Source: Paenibacillus sp. NFR01
GTDB taxonomy: Bacteria; Bacillota; Bacilli; Paenibacillales; Paenibacillaceae
Length of the DNA: 64,000 nt
NCBI RefSeq assembly: GCF_900111565.1
Contig: NZ_FOIK01000001.1
Coordinates: forward strand, 1,891,309-1,955,308
Direction: 5' to 3'
In this document: one piece after another, positions 43,962 to 53,024 of the stretch
How the letters are laid out: the number at the start of each line of letters is the position of its first letter
Position numbering within the stretch: the first letter of the stretch is position 1
Made by a program: the position numbers and the translations under genes
Notes under the pieces: model-generated
The model's database searches: none
What the model was told of the DNA's origin: nothing
The model's input: the letters and a program-made list of their open reading frames with translations, nothing else

Positions 43962-45125
43962 TTACACACTTTCTTCCCCTTCCGGGGCAGGCTTCTCGTA
44001 AAGCCCCGACCGGAAGCGAAACCATTGAAATACATGGGTAACGACCACCTTCAGTACGGCATACCCCGGAACCGCCAGAATGATGCCGAGCACGCCGAAC
44101 ATTTTCCCGGAAAATATAATGACGAATATGATCGTAATCGGGTGGACCCGCAGCGATTTGCCCATAATCTGCGGGGAGATAAACTTGCCTTCGATCAGCT
44201 GCACGGCTGTCCAGACCACGACTAATTTAAGCAGCATGAACGGCGAAGCCACTGCCGCAACAACCAAGGCGGGGGTAATCGCAATGGCCGGACCCAGATA
44301 AGGGACAACCGCGGTACAAGCCGCTACGATCGCCAGTACCAGCGAATAGTTCAGGCCGATAATCAGATAGCCAATGTAGAGCAGCGCTCCGATGCAGCAG
44401 CTGACGATGATCTGCCCCCGGATATAGGACGCCACCTGGCTGTTCATCTCCGACATCACCATTCGCGTCTGCGGCTGCAGCGCGGTCGGCACGAACCGCA
44501 TCAGATAGTCGGGCAGCCGTTTGCCGTCGCGCAGCAGATAGAACAGAATGAACGGCGTCGTCACAAGCGCCAGAATAATCTCGGTCAGCGTACCGACGAA
44601 GTTGCCGACGCTGCTGGCGGCATTGTTGAGGAACGACGTGCCCCAGGTAGTCAATTTGCCGGAGACGCTGCTGAAATCGGTGCCGATATTCTCCTGGATA
44701 TGGCCAAAAACCTCGCTGCCGGTCAAATCCAAAAATTCGTCCTGGATCTGCTTGCTGTATTTCGGGAAATTGTCGATTAGCTCCAGCAGCTGGACGCGGA
44801 TCATCGGAATGACGGTAAGCAGGATCAGCGTAATAATGCCGGCAATCAGGAGATACAAAATCACGATACCGTACGCCCGTTTAACCCGGCTGCGCCTTTC
44901 CATCCGGTCCACCAGCGGGTTGAGCAAATAATAAGCGACGCCCGAAAGCAGCAGCGGCGCAGCTACCGTATGCAGCAGGACCGATATCGGCTTAAAGATG
45001 AACGGAACCTTGGAGAAGACGAGCAGGTTGATCCCTACGAGCAGAATGATGAGCAGCGATACAACGAATTTATTATTCAGAAAAAACTTCTTGAATTTTT
45101 CAGGCCATACTTGCAGCCTCTCCAT
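43962..45125 (-). CDS. AI-2E family transporter (TqsA/YtvI type)
   Basis: A 387-residue polytopic protein with about eight helices. The family pattern is VTTPFILFYLLRDGKRLPDY in the middle and QLIEGKFISPQIMGKSLRVH, PITIIFVIIFSGKMFGVLGI at the end. Family members export autoinducer-2 or act as Na+/H+ antiporters, so function is open. ATG at 45125 with GGGGGG 6 nt upstream; eight earlier open codons are not used. Confidence 0.85.
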   Translation of the reverse strand: MERLQVWPEKFKKFFLNNKFVVSLLIILLVGINLLVFSKVPFIFKPISVLLHTVAAPLLLSGVAYYLLNPLVDRMERRSRVKRAYGIVILYLLIAGIITLILLTVIPMIRVQLLELIDNFPKYSKQIQDEFLDLTGSEVFGHIQENIGTDFSSVSGKLTTWGTSFLNNAASSVGNFVGTLTEIILALVTTPFILFYLLRDGKRLPDYLMRFVPTALQPQTRMVMSEMNSQVASYIRGQIIVSCCIGALLYIGYLIIGLNYSLVLAIVAACTAVVPYLGPAIAITPALVVAAVASPFMLLKLVVVWTAVQLIEGKFISPQIMGKSLRVHPITIIFVIIFSGKMFGVLGIILAVPGYAVLKVVVTHVFQWFRFRSGLYEKPAPEGEESV

Positions 45126-45215
45126 ACCGAACCCCCCACAGTTAAACATGTGATTTATCGCACTTATTCCTGTTTGTAATAAGCATAGTCAACACGGGGG
45201 GCGCAAGTCAAATGT

Positions 45216-45725
45216 TCAGCGGGCGATATCCTGAAGGAAAGCCTTCACGGCCTTTCGTCCTTTCAGGAATATAATGTTTTTGACGCCTTGCTGCGCTTCC
45301 ATCGCCTGAATAATCTTTAGGCGGCTGCGCTTTGGGTAATCCCAGATCCACTTCAGAAAAGCCCAGTCGATCTGTTCGGGACAGCCTTCGGTCAGGTCGG
45401 GCCGGCTCCGTCCGTGATATTGAATTCGCCGTTTTAGCACCCTGTAGAGACAAAGCGGACGCGGCATATCGAGAAAAATGATCGTATCCGCCCGCTCCAG
45501 CCGCATCGGAAACGTTTTGTTGTAATTTCCGTCGATGATCCATTGATCCAACGCCACATAGGCTTCGACCCTCCGCTGCATCTCCTCATCCCCGCTGGCG
45601 ACCCAGCCGGGGTTCCAGTATAAAGTATCCAGATGCACGACGGGAAGCTGCAGCGCTTCGCCCAGCTGCCGGCTCAGCGTGGACTTGCCCGCTCCCGCGG
45701 ATCCCGCTATCATAATTCGGTTCAT
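45216..45725 (-). CDS. P-loop NTPase, DNA topology modulation (FlaR)/adenylate-kinase-like
   Basis: A 169-residue small kinase-like protein with Walker A GSAGAGKSTLSRQL, then LPVVHLDTLYWNPGW, WIIDGNYNKTF, a Walker B-like TIIFLDMPRPLC and arginine-rich KRRIQYHGRSRPDL. This is the pattern of proteins annotated as topology modulation protein; the substrate is not established. Stops 35 nt before no further gene; downstream of the GNAT gene by 13 nt, suggesting a pair. Confidence 0.75.
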   Translation of the reverse strand: MNRIMIAGSAGAGKSTLSRQLGEALQLPVVHLDTLYWNPGWVASGDEEMQRRVEAYVALDQWIIDGNYNKTFPMRLERADTIIFLDMPRPLCLYRVLKRRIQYHGRSRPDLTEGCPEQIDWAFLKWIWDYPKRSRLKIIQAMEAQQGVKNIIFLKGRKAVKAFLQDIAR

Positions 45726-45738
45726 ATGCCCCTCTCCC

Positions 45739-46548
45739 TTACGCGAACTTCAGATCAGCCACGCGGCCGACCCATTCAAACCCTATGGACCGGTATACGC
45801 CGTTGGAATCGGGATTGCCGCTGTCTGCGTACAACATCGGCGTGAGTCCCTCCGCCAGCAGCGTTTCGCATAATCCGGAGACAACGGCGCTGGCATACCC
45901 CTTCTTACGCTCGCTTCGGGACGTGTAGACCTCGTTGATTCGCGCATGATTGGCCGAACGGTGCGCAACATGGGCCATACTGACCGGAACGCCTTCCTTG
46001 ACCCATAAATACAAATTGCCCGAACCTGCCAGGTCCGCCACGTAGGCCGCGAAATGCTCTGCCTCCTTCGTCAGTCCATACGTATCTTTGCAAAAACCGG
46101 CAAGAAACCGGGCGACAACGGTCGTATCCGTCTTTTCTGCGCCCTGCAGTACGCCTTCCACCGCCCGCGGAGCCTTGACTGTCGGACAAGCGTACGCTTC
46201 CATCAACATATGCGTGGAATAGGTGACGCCCCGGCCGGCGCAAAACGCCCCGGCAAACGCAGCCGTTATCTCCTCCGTCCCCGTGACGCCCGGCAGCTCT
46301 GCTCCGCTTACTTCTGCGGCCGCCGCACGCGCGAGCCGCACGCGCTCCTCCGTCTCCAGTTCCCCGGAGATCCACAGCCACGGGTTAAAGCCCGCGGAAT
46401 GCACGAACATCATCCGGCGGTCCGGCGTCATCAACCGGATATTATGCGGGTGACCCGCTATTTTGTGGATCAAATTAAAACAGACCTCATCCCGCTGGAA
46501 GGCTTCGCAGCGCAGAATACGGTCGTCCGGATCAAAACATATGAACAT
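45739..46548 (-). CDS. GNAT family N-acetyltransferase
   Basis: A 269-residue protein with a degenerate N-terminal half and a C-terminal GNAT fold: VSMAHVAHRSANHARINEVY followed by the acetyl-CoA loop SRSERKKGYASAVVSGLCE (R-x-x-G-Y-A pattern) and YADSGNPDSNGVYRSIGFEW. Substrate unknown. It is followed by the P-loop kinase gene 13 nt downstream. Confidence 0.8.
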   Translation of the reverse strand: MFICFDPDDRILRCEAFQRDEVCFNLIHKIAGHPHNIRLMTPDRRMMFVHSAGFNPWLWISGELETEERVRLARAAAAEVSGAELPGVTGTEEITAAFAGAFCAGRGVTYSTHMLMEAYACPTVKAPRAVEGVLQGAEKTDTTVVARFLAGFCKDTYGLTKEAEHFAAYVADLAGSGNLYLWVKEGVPVSMAHVAHRSANHARINEVYTSRSERKKGYASAVVSGLCETLLAEGLTPMLYADSGNPDSNGVYRSIGFEWVGRVADLKFA

Positions 46549-46647
46549 CTAGAGTGATCCTCCTGTAATAGATTTCGCCCTCCCGAGGTTATCCAAATAT
46601 TTCAAATCTACATATTCGGATTCGCCGCTGTTTTTTCCTGCAATATT

Positions 46648-47010
46648 TTATTTCTTTTTGCCCTTTGCGCCGCGTCCATCCACAGCCTTCAAACCCTCAT
46701 CGTATGTATACAGCAGATTCTCTTCCATCGCTTCGCCCTGCAGCAGGCCACGCACCAGCTTTTTGCCCAGCTTGGGCGTCATGTCCTTGTACCATAGGCC
46801 CTCCGGGTAGGCAATGACGATACAGCCGTCGGCGCACCGGCCGTTGCAGTGCGTCACTGTCGTATGAATGCGGCTGTCGGCGCCCTGCTTTTCAATCTCC
46901 CGCTCAATGGCCTCCGCCACTTCTTCGCCCCGGGCTTTCTTGCAACTGCTGCCGTTACACACCAGCAAATGGCTGCGGGTGCCGTGCAAATTCCATGTGG
47001 TCATCCTCAT
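46648..47010 (-). CDS. Thioredoxin-like [2Fe-2S] ferredoxin domain protein
   Basis: A 120-residue protein with the four-cysteine pattern of thioredoxin-like ferredoxins: VCNGSSCKK near the N-terminus and THCNGRCADGC later, with HLLVCNG as the beta strand and WYKDMTPKLGKKLVRGLL at the C-terminus. Such proteins bind a 2Fe-2S cluster, but partners vary. The start could be the ATG at 47010 or another two codons on; AAGGCGGG precedes both. The Lys-rich tail is exposed. Confidence 0.75.
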   Translation of the reverse strand: MRMTTWNLHGTRSHLLVCNGSSCKKARGEEVAEAIEREIEKQGADSRIHTTVTHCNGRCADGCIVIAYPEGLWYKDMTPKLGKKLVRGLLQGEAMEENLLYTYDEGLKAVDGRGAKGKKK

Positions 47011-47147
47011 CCCGCCTTCGCGTTTTACCTAATACATACCCTGCCTGTATGCCTGCCCAAACGCTGTCCGGTTAGGTTTGCTATTTGGGGAAATACTAAC
47101 CCTATCCGGCAGACCGGAAAAATACTGAAAAAAGGAGAAACGAAGCG

Positions 47148-47375
47148 GTGTTCAAAATTTTTTGCATCTATGTCCTTCTTGCCGTGTTGACTTTTATCCT
47201 GATCGTTGCCGTCGATTTACTTGCCGGGATCCCACTGCATGCCTCCCTGCATTCGTTCTATGACGTGTTCAGTACGACCTCGCCCGGCGTCGCCATTGTT
47301 ATGGTGTTCTACGTTGTCCTGCCGCTCTTGATCCGGATCGTCAAGACGCTCCGGAGAGGAAGCAACCATTCTTGA
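47148..47375 (+). CDS. Small two-helix membrane protein
   Basis: A 75-residue unrecognised protein with hydrophobic helices at about 3-27 and 46-66 and a basic end (RIVKTLRRGSNHS). GTG start with AAAGGAG 10 nt upstream. It lies between the divergent ferredoxin-domain gene and the convergent germination permease gene, only 5 nt from the latter's stop. Confidence 0.55.
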   Translation: MFKIFCIYVLLAVLTFILIVAVDLLAGIPLHASLHSFYDVFSTTSPGVAIVMVFYVVLPLLIRIVKTLRRGSNHS

Positions 47376-47380
47376 GCTCC

Positions 47381-48487
47381 CTACTTATACCAGCCGAATT
47401 TGCGGCGGATCTGGTGAACGATGAACAAAAAGATCGGAATCCAGGCGCACATGACCGGCAAAATATATTTAAGGAACACCTTTCCGTCGTTCATATGGCT
47501 CGGATAATTCTCTGCGCTGACGAAAGAGCTGAACAGCACGACCACAACGACCGGGGGGACTATTCTTCGCACATCCTTGATTTTGAACAAATCGGCAGCA
47601 ATCGCCACTGCCGCATAACAGTACACCGTCATTTTGAAAAACACATCGATGATCAAGGTGAGGATAACGAGCGCATCCAACCGCTGAATAAAATTCGCGA
47701 CGTTTACCAGCGTGATAGTGGTGAACATCGGATATGTTGTCCGGCTGTAAATATCGAGGCCGAGTACGGCCATCTCAATGGCATGCGTCGCGCTGAGCAG
47801 GAACGCGCTGAGACAGATGGCGAAGATTCCGGCTTTTTTGGCATTTTTTTTATGGGCAAACAGGGGCAGAATCGTCGTAAAGCATACCAGCTCTCCGTAA
47901 GGAAAAATCCAGATGCTCGGGTAAGCCGAGCGAAAAGCTTCCGGCCATTCCCTCAAATGAATGGGAAACAGATTATGCAAATCCGGAAGTCCTGCAATAA
48001 TAACGACGCCGACACTGATGACTCCCATGATCATAATGATCCAGAAGTAGATTTCCGCCGTACGGGCGAACACCTCAATGCCCATATACAGAATATAGAT
48101 GACGGCGGCAACCATAATTCCGTTGATGATAAAGATGGGTGTTTTGTCATAGGAAGCCGAGATTAGCAAATCCCCCGCTTCGCGCAAATTCCGGGAACCG
48201 TTGTACATCAGCACCGGAAGAAATAAAAGGCTAAGCGGCCAGCCGATGTACTTACCGAGAATTTTTTGCGTGTACCCGCTAATAATCATCTCCGGAAACT
48301 GCGAATACAAGTCTGTGTATATGAGATACAGCAGAATTCCCCCAGGCAGCGCTAGGAGAATGGACAGCCACACGGCATGTCCACTCTCCAACCCGATCGG
48401 CACGACAAGCGCCGTACCAAGTTCGAACAGTACCATCATGGAGATAAATTGGTTAGATCCGATAACCTCTTTTTTCAACGCGAACAC
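47381..48487 (-). CDS. Spore germination permease (GerAB/GerXB family)
   Basis: A 368-residue ten-helix protein of the amino-acid permease-like B subunits. Typical N-terminus IGSNQFISMMVLFELGTALV; SGYTQKILGKYIGWPLSLLF; and FPYGELVCFTTILPLF. The B subunit forms the germinant-binding site of the receptor. Two starts are possible: GTG at 48487 (AAGGAAGG 8 nt upstream) or TTG three codons later. Last gene of an A-C-B operon. Confidence 0.9.
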   Translation of the reverse strand: MFALKKEVIGSNQFISMMVLFELGTALVVPIGLESGHAVWLSILLALPGGILLYLIYTDLYSQFPEMIISGYTQKILGKYIGWPLSLLFLPVLMYNGSRNLREAGDLLISASYDKTPIFIINGIMVAAVIYILYMGIEVFARTAEIYFWIIMIMGVISVGVVIIAGLPDLHNLFPIHLREWPEAFRSAYPSIWIFPYGELVCFTTILPLFAHKKNAKKAGIFAICLSAFLLSATHAIEMAVLGLDIYSRTTYPMFTTITLVNVANFIQRLDALVILTLIIDVFFKMTVYCYAAVAIAADLFKIKDVRRIVPPVVVVVLFSSFVSAENYPSHMNDGKVFLKYILPVMCAWIPIFLFIVHQIRRKFGWYK

Positions 48488-48510
48488 CCCTTGCCTTCCT
48501 TAAACTTCCT

Positions 48511-49725
48511 TTATTCGCTGGGTTTCATATACGGCTTAAGACGCATCCCCGTACTGCGTATGTGGCCCTCGATATGCAGTTCTATTTCACCTGAGGCAAA
48601 ATAGTCCTCCCAGTTCTTCTCCACCTTCTTCCAGCCCTGCGGATTGGTGCGCTTTAACTCGTTGCCGAAGCCGAATATGTCGCTTTTATGCTCGCGGGCT
48701 GTTTTCCACGCCGCCATGATTTCATCCGCCGTCACTTTTTCAAAGGCCTTCTCCAGTTTCGCAATCTCCTCCTGGCTGCTTAAATCAATAAACCCCTCGG
48801 TTTCGGACACGCTTCCCTCTTCTCGGATGTGAACTTTGAAGACCGGAGTTCCGTTCTTTAGCTTGACCTTGACGTCGGAAATCGAATGATAAACATTGAC
48901 GGCAATCGGCTGGCCATATTCCGCGGCGCTTACATTCACGACCGCTTCTTCAATCTTATCCAGCACCCACTGGGTGCCTCTGGCCTCGGCGCCGTTAAGC
49001 CAATACGTCAGCTTCCCGTTATGAAAGGCGCCAAGACCGTTTATGGACGAGACGGCCAAGGGTTCTGTTTGCTCCAGCTGCTTCTTTTTCGCGCCTTCCT
49101 CCGGATCCCCTTTTATGCTGACGGCATTGATCGTCATGTCGCCTTCACCGATATAAGCATGAATCGCGTCAAAAACGTTGATTCTCCGGTTTTCTCCCCA
49201 TACTGACGAGCTTATCTGGGCTTTATTGACCAGGCCAAAGGAGGGCAAGCTTTCGACGGGTGTCAGCACTTTCAAGACTGATTCGGCATCAAGGCCCCTG
49301 GATACGAGGACAGCGCTGTTTAAGCGCAGCTCATGCGATCTCTCAAAAATATCGAATATATTATCTACACCTTTGCGGGCCAGTTCTTCACCGATGACCA
49401 GGAGCTGAATATGGGCAAAAAACAACTGACGGCTGACCTGCTTGGAGGCGCGGCGCAGCGCAGAGAATATCGTCTTATCCTTTGCCGTAATGATGAGGCT
49501 GCTGGGAGAAACTGAACCGGATCCAGAGCCTGATGACGTTGAAGTGGGAATTACTAGCTGAAATGAAACCTTGAAATCGCCGGTTTCTGGCTCCAGGTCC
49601 ACCCCGATCCCGGTGACGATGGACAGTGCGTTCAGTTCCCTTGAATTCCAGCAACCGGTCAGTAAGGTCAACGCCATCATCATGCACAATAGAGCGCAAA
49701 TGCGCGCGGTCGCTTTAGTTCCCAT
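48511..49725 (-). CDS. Ger(x)C family germination lipoprotein
   Basis: A 404-residue lipoprotein: signal peptide ending in lipobox LLTGC, followed at once by WNSRELNALSIVTGIGVDLE, the hallmark of GerC proteins. A Ser/Gly-rich insert (SSGSGSGSVSPSS) lies near residue 70; the C-terminal end (GWKKVEKNWEDYFASGEIEL) is typical. It completes the receptor on the outer face of the spore inner membrane. It overlaps the gerA-type gene by 11 nt. Confidence 0.92.
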   Translation of the reverse strand: MGTKATARICALLCMMMALTLLTGCWNSRELNALSIVTGIGVDLEPETGDFKVSFQLVIPTSTSSGSGSGSVSPSSLIITAKDKTIFSALRRASKQVSRQLFFAHIQLLVIGEELARKGVDNIFDIFERSHELRLNSAVLVSRGLDAESVLKVLTPVESLPSFGLVNKAQISSSVWGENRRINVFDAIHAYIGEGDMTINAVSIKGDPEEGAKKKQLEQTEPLAVSSINGLGAFHNGKLTYWLNGAEARGTQWVLDKIEEAVVNVSAAEYGQPIAVNVYHSISDVKVKLKNGTPVFKVHIREEGSVSETEGFIDLSSQEEIAKLEKAFEKVTADEIMAAWKTAREHKSDIFGFGNELKRTNPQGWKKVEKNWEDYFASGEIELHIEGHIRSTGMRLKPYMKPSE

Positions 49726-51280
49726 TCTTTTTCTTCCCCGGCAGCTTGCCCTTTACACTGATTTGGTTATTGTTATTGACCAGCCGTGGTCGAGAGGTCA
49801 TGAAATGGAGCGGCCAACGGATAAACGTATCCTTCTGGTCGGCCGTGACCAGCGGTGCGATCGGCGACATGAACGGCACGCCGAGTGAACGCAGGCTGCA
49901 CAAATGAGCAATCAGAATGAGGCAGAACACCGCAATCCCGTAAATTCCGATAAATGCAGCAGTGATCATAAGCACGAATCGCAGCATCCGGATCGTGAGC
50001 GCCATGTTGAACGCCGGCGTCGCAAAGCTCGAGATCCCCGTCAGCGATACGACAATAACCATCGCCGGCGAGATAATGCCCGCTTGCACTGCCGCCTGCC
50101 CGAGCACCAAGCCGCCGATAATCGATACAGTCTGCCCGATGGGCGACGGCATGCGGATGCCGGCTTCACGGATGATTTCAAACGTAACTTCCATCATCAG
50201 CGCTTCGATAAAGGTCGGAAAGGGCACGCCTTCGCGCTGGGCCGCCAGACTAATCAGCAGCGGCGTCGGAATCATCTCCTGATGGAAATTGAGCGCAGCG
50301 ACAAACACCGCCGGCCCGAACAGGGAGATCATTAGACAGAGAAACCGCAGCAAGCGGATCAGCGTGGAGATATCAAAGCGCTGGTAATAATCTTCAACGG
50401 AGTGAAAAAACATAAAAAACGTCGTCGGCGCAATCAGCACGACCGGCGTGCCGTCCACAAAAATGGCAATCCGTCCGTCCAGCAGATTGCCTGCGACGCT
50501 GTCGGGCCGTTCCGTATTGTAGATGGTAGGAAACGGCGAGAATTTATTTTCTTCGATAATCTGCTCGATGTAGCCGGATTCGAGAATGGAATCGACGTCG
50601 ATCCCCTTAAGTTCTTTTCGCAAATGGGCGACCGTGTCGTCGCTGGCAATTCCGTGCATATACATAATGGTTACATCCGTCCGGGTGACGTTCCCGACCT
50701 TAAAGGTTTCGGTCCACAAGTCCGCGCTTTTGATGATCCGCCGCACCAGGGCAATGTTGGTGCTGATCGTCTCCGTAAAGCTCTCCTTGGAGCCGCGGAT
50801 GGCAACCTGCGTCGTCGCTTCCGTTACCGCACGCACTTCGCCGCCCGCCGTGCTCGCGCTGACGGCCTCCCGGATACCCTCAATCAGGATGACGGTATCG
50901 CCCGAGATCAGCGCTTCAATCAAGCCTTCGACATCTTTGACCACTTTCTCTTTGCCGATGTTATGGGCGATGACTTTCATATATTCGAAGACACTGTCCG
51001 CTTTCTCCAATGGAACTGTCCCGCTGGGCAGCTCCTCGAAAGACATGGCATGATTGATATAATCCTCTACGAGTGCTTTGTCGGTAATCCCGTCCATATA
51101 AATGATGGCAACCTTGACCGGCGTGTACAGCAGCTCGTATTCCCGGGTAATCAGTTCAGGGCTATTGCCGAGCCTTGCCCGGACCTCGTCCAGGTTCGGA
51201 GCGATTTGCGCGGCCAGCTTGGTCTTCTTGCCGCCGTCTTCCTTGGACCCGTTCTTTCCATCGGTTTGTTGCTTGGCCAT
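49715..51280 (-). CDS. GerA family spore germination protein (A subunit)
   Basis: A 521-residue A subunit. The soluble N-terminal domain (EVRARLGNSPELITREYELL, VKVAIIYMDGITDKALVEDY, GSKESFTETISTNIALVRRI) precedes 5-6 helices including PTPLLISLAAQREGVPFPTF and MPSPIGQTVSIIGGLVLGQA. A subunits form the receptor's ion channel. ATG at 51280 with GAGGAGG 8 nt upstream; a GTG three codons earlier overlaps that site. First gene of an A-C-B operon with a sigma-G-like promoter. Confidence 0.93.
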   Translation of the reverse strand: MAKQQTDGKNGSKEDGGKKTKLAAQIAPNLDEVRARLGNSPELITREYELLYTPVKVAIIYMDGITDKALVEDYINHAMSFEELPSGTVPLEKADSVFEYMKVIAHNIGKEKVVKDVEGLIEALISGDTVILIEGIREAVSASTAGGEVRAVTEATTQVAIRGSKESFTETISTNIALVRRIIKSADLWTETFKVGNVTRTDVTIMYMHGIASDDTVAHLRKELKGIDVDSILESGYIEQIIEENKFSPFPTIYNTERPDSVAGNLLDGRIAIFVDGTPVVLIAPTTFFMFFHSVEDYYQRFDISTLIRLLRFLCLMISLFGPAVFVAALNFHQEMIPTPLLISLAAQREGVPFPTFIEALMMEVTFEIIREAGIRMPSPIGQTVSIIGGLVLGQAAVQAGIISPAMVIVVSLTGISSFATPAFNMALTIRMLRFVLMITAAFIGIYGIAVFCLILIAHLCSLRSLGVPFMSPIAPLVTADQKDTFIRWPLHFMTSRPRLVNNNNQISVKGKLPGKKKNGN

Positions 51281-51300
51281 TACGGACACCTCCTCGGGTT

Positions 51301-51330
51301 TACTATTCCTCTAAGACTGGAGGTTTATGC
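51301..51330 (-). promoter_or_regulatory. Candidate sigma-G promoter of the ger operon
   Basis: On the minus strand: -35 GCATA (51326-51330), 18-bp spacer, -10 AATAGTA (51301-51307; consensus CATAMTA with two mismatches), 21 nt before the gene start. Confidence 0.45.
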
Positions 51331-51401
51331 AGGATATGGAACGGGGGGAGCGCTCTTGCATTGGAGGCGATCCCTCCGCTGCTTCGAGCGCGTGTAGGAA
51401 A

Positions 51402-51442
51402 TAAAAAAGCAGCGGTCCTCCTAAATGCTGAAGGACGCTGCT
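51402..51442 (-). terminator. Terminator after the ferredoxin-NADP reductase gene
   Basis: AGCAGCGGTCCT pairs with AGGACGCTGCT (one bulge); T6 follows on the minus strand. Confidence 0.85.
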
Positions 51443-51484
51443 ACCTCAATACAAAAGTTTTATTCAAATCTCACTGGCGCAACC

Positions 51485-52525
51485 CTAATGGCTGTCCACA
51501 ACACCAAGCGCTTTATTTTTCTCCTTGAACCGGTCGTTGTGCGAAGAGACGTACGCCGCCTTGGGCGCTGAGGGGTCCATATACAGCTTAGCGCTGTTGA
51601 GGGCGAGGACGGCATCGGTAAAGGTTCCGGCAATCAGCCGGACCTTGCTGTCGTAATCGACGAAGTCTCCGGCGGCGAAGACAGCCGGCAGGTTCGTCTC
51701 CAGCCGTCCGCTTACGTTGGCGCACCATTCGCCCATATCGAGGCCCCATTCGCGCAGCGGGCCGAAATCGCTCTTGAGGCCATGGTTCACGATAACGGCA
51801 TCGACATCGATGCATTCGGTTTCGCCCGTTTCGCTGCAGGTGATCGTCACCTGGTCGATCGTTGTTCCGGCTTTGCTGTGCAGTTGGGTCACTGCGTGCG
51901 GAACCTTGATCCTCACGGAGGATGCCTTCATTCGCACCACGTTTTTCTCATGGCCGCCGAATTGTTCCCGGCGATGCACGATGGTGACGCTCTCGGCGAC
52001 ACCGGACAGCTCATTCGCCCAGTCGACGGCGGAGTCGCCGCCGCCGGAGATCAGCACTCTTTTGCCGCGGAAAGGTTCAAGCTCTTGCACGGTATAATGA
52101 AGGTTCGTCACCTCGTACCGGTCTGCCCCTTCAATCTCCAGCTTGGCTGTCTGCAGGATACCGTAACCAATCGCTAGAATGACGGTACGCGTCCAGTGCC
52201 GCTCGCCCGTCGAAGAAGTGAGTATGTAGGTGCCGTCCTCCTGCCGCTCCTGCGCGGTAATTTGCTGGCCGAGCACGATCGTCGGATCGAAGGTTTGTGC
52301 CTGCTGGATCAGTTGATCGATCAGATTGCGGCAGAGAATCGGCGTAACGCCGCCGACATCCCAGATCATTTTTTCCGGATAAATCAACATTCTCCCGCCC
52401 AGCTCGTCCTTGGCTTCGATCAGCTTGGTCTTCAAATCTCTCATTCCGCTGTAAAATGCGGTATACATGCCGGCAGGCCCGCCGCCGATAATCGTCACGT
52501 CGTACAATTCCAGTTGCTCGTTCAT
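51485..52525 (-). CDS. Ferredoxin/flavodoxin-NADP+ reductase (YumC/YcgT type), Fur-box controlled
   Basis: A 346-residue thioredoxin-reductase-like flavoprotein. FAD site [19 protein letters not shown]; the [11 protein letters not shown] segment; NADPH site [35 protein letters not shown] near the end. It has no CxxC, which separates these reductases from true thioredoxin reductases. They reduce ferredoxin or flavodoxin; B. subtilis YcgT is iron-regulated and the Fur-like site here suggests the YcgT role. ATG with AGGAGG 10 nt upstream. Monocistronic. Confidence 0.88.
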   Translation of the reverse strand: MNEQLELYDVTIIGGGPAGMYTAFYSGMRDLKTKLIEAKDELGGRMLIYPEKMIWDVGGVTPILCRNLIDQLIQQAQTFDPTIVLGQQITAQERQEDGTYILTSSTGERHWTRTVILAIGYGILQTAKLEIEGADRYEVTNLHYTVQELEPFRGKRVLISGGGDSAVDWANELSGVAESVTIVHRREQFGGHEKNVVRMKASSVRIKVPHAVTQLHSKAGTTIDQVTITCSETGETECIDVDAVIVNHGLKSDFGPLREWGLDMGEWCANVSGRLETNLPAVFAAGDFVDYDSKVRLIAGTFTDAVLALNSAKLYMDPSAPKAAYVSSHNDRFKEKNKALGVVDSH

Positions 52526-52543
52526 CTTTCCGGGTCCTCCTCA

Positions 52544-52586
52544 TGAAATTGATTCTCATTATCACTTACTACTTACTTATTGTAAT
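52544..52586 (-). promoter_or_regulatory. Fur box overlapping a sigma-A promoter
   Basis: Positions 52544-52564 match the Fur consensus palindrome at 18 of 21 positions (TGAAATTGATTCTCATTATCA). On the minus strand a promoter -35 ATTACA (52581-52586), 17-bp spacer, -10 GATAAT (52558-52563) has its -10 inside the box, so Fur binding would block polymerase when iron is plentiful. Confidence 0.75.
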
Positions 52587-52613
52587 AGAAAATGCCGCTC
52601 TTTGGCAATGGAC

Positions 52614-52656
52614 AAAAAAGCCCCTGCCGGACGCGGCAGTTGCGCGCCTGACAAGG
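52614..52656 (-). terminator. Terminator after the small membrane protein gene
   Basis: CTGCCG (52624-52629) pairs with CGGCAG (52634-52639), extended by GGGC, then T6 on the minus strand. Confidence 0.75.
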
Positions 52657-52688
52657 GCATCTTCCGAAAACTTCCGAACAGCAGGCGG

Positions 52689-52910
52689 TTACCGGGTGTA
52701 ATCCTCATATTGCTCCCGTTCGTTCAGCTTATGGTACATGTATTCATCGTTCTTCAGCTTGTATAGCTGCCCCATCGCCCCAAACACGAAAAGAAGCAGC
52801 AGGAGCAGCGAAAATGCATAGGTCAGCTCCCCGATATAGAAGCAGACGACAATACCCGCTATAATCAATATCAGCAGACCAATTCCGATTCTGGACAATA
52901 TTTTCCGCAT
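52689..52910 (-). CDS. Small two-helix membrane protein
   Basis: A 73-residue unrecognised protein: helices at about 6-27 and 30-48, then a charged tail (YKLKNDEYMYHKLNEREQYE). ATG at 52910 with GGGAGAGGGGG 8 nt upstream; an ATG twelve codons earlier overlaps that site. Divergent from the aldo/keto reductase. Confidence 0.55.
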   Translation of the reverse strand: MRKILSRIGIGLLILIIAGIVVCFYIGELTYAFSLLLLLLFVFGAMGQLYKLKNDEYMYHKLNEREQYEDYTR

Positions 52911-53024
52911 ACCGGCTGCCCCCTCTCCCTTGCATAGCTTGAACATACCATAGAAGCGGGCAGAACGTTGTCGAATGCTGTCTCCCGGAATTCAAAAAGA
53001 AAATGCCATAAAGGAGTCCACACG

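Noticed and set aside
52970-52980. Spo0A box (TTGTCGAA) between the divergent small membrane gene and the aldo/keto reductase
   Set aside because: A single 8-mer match with no promoter context is likely to be chance.
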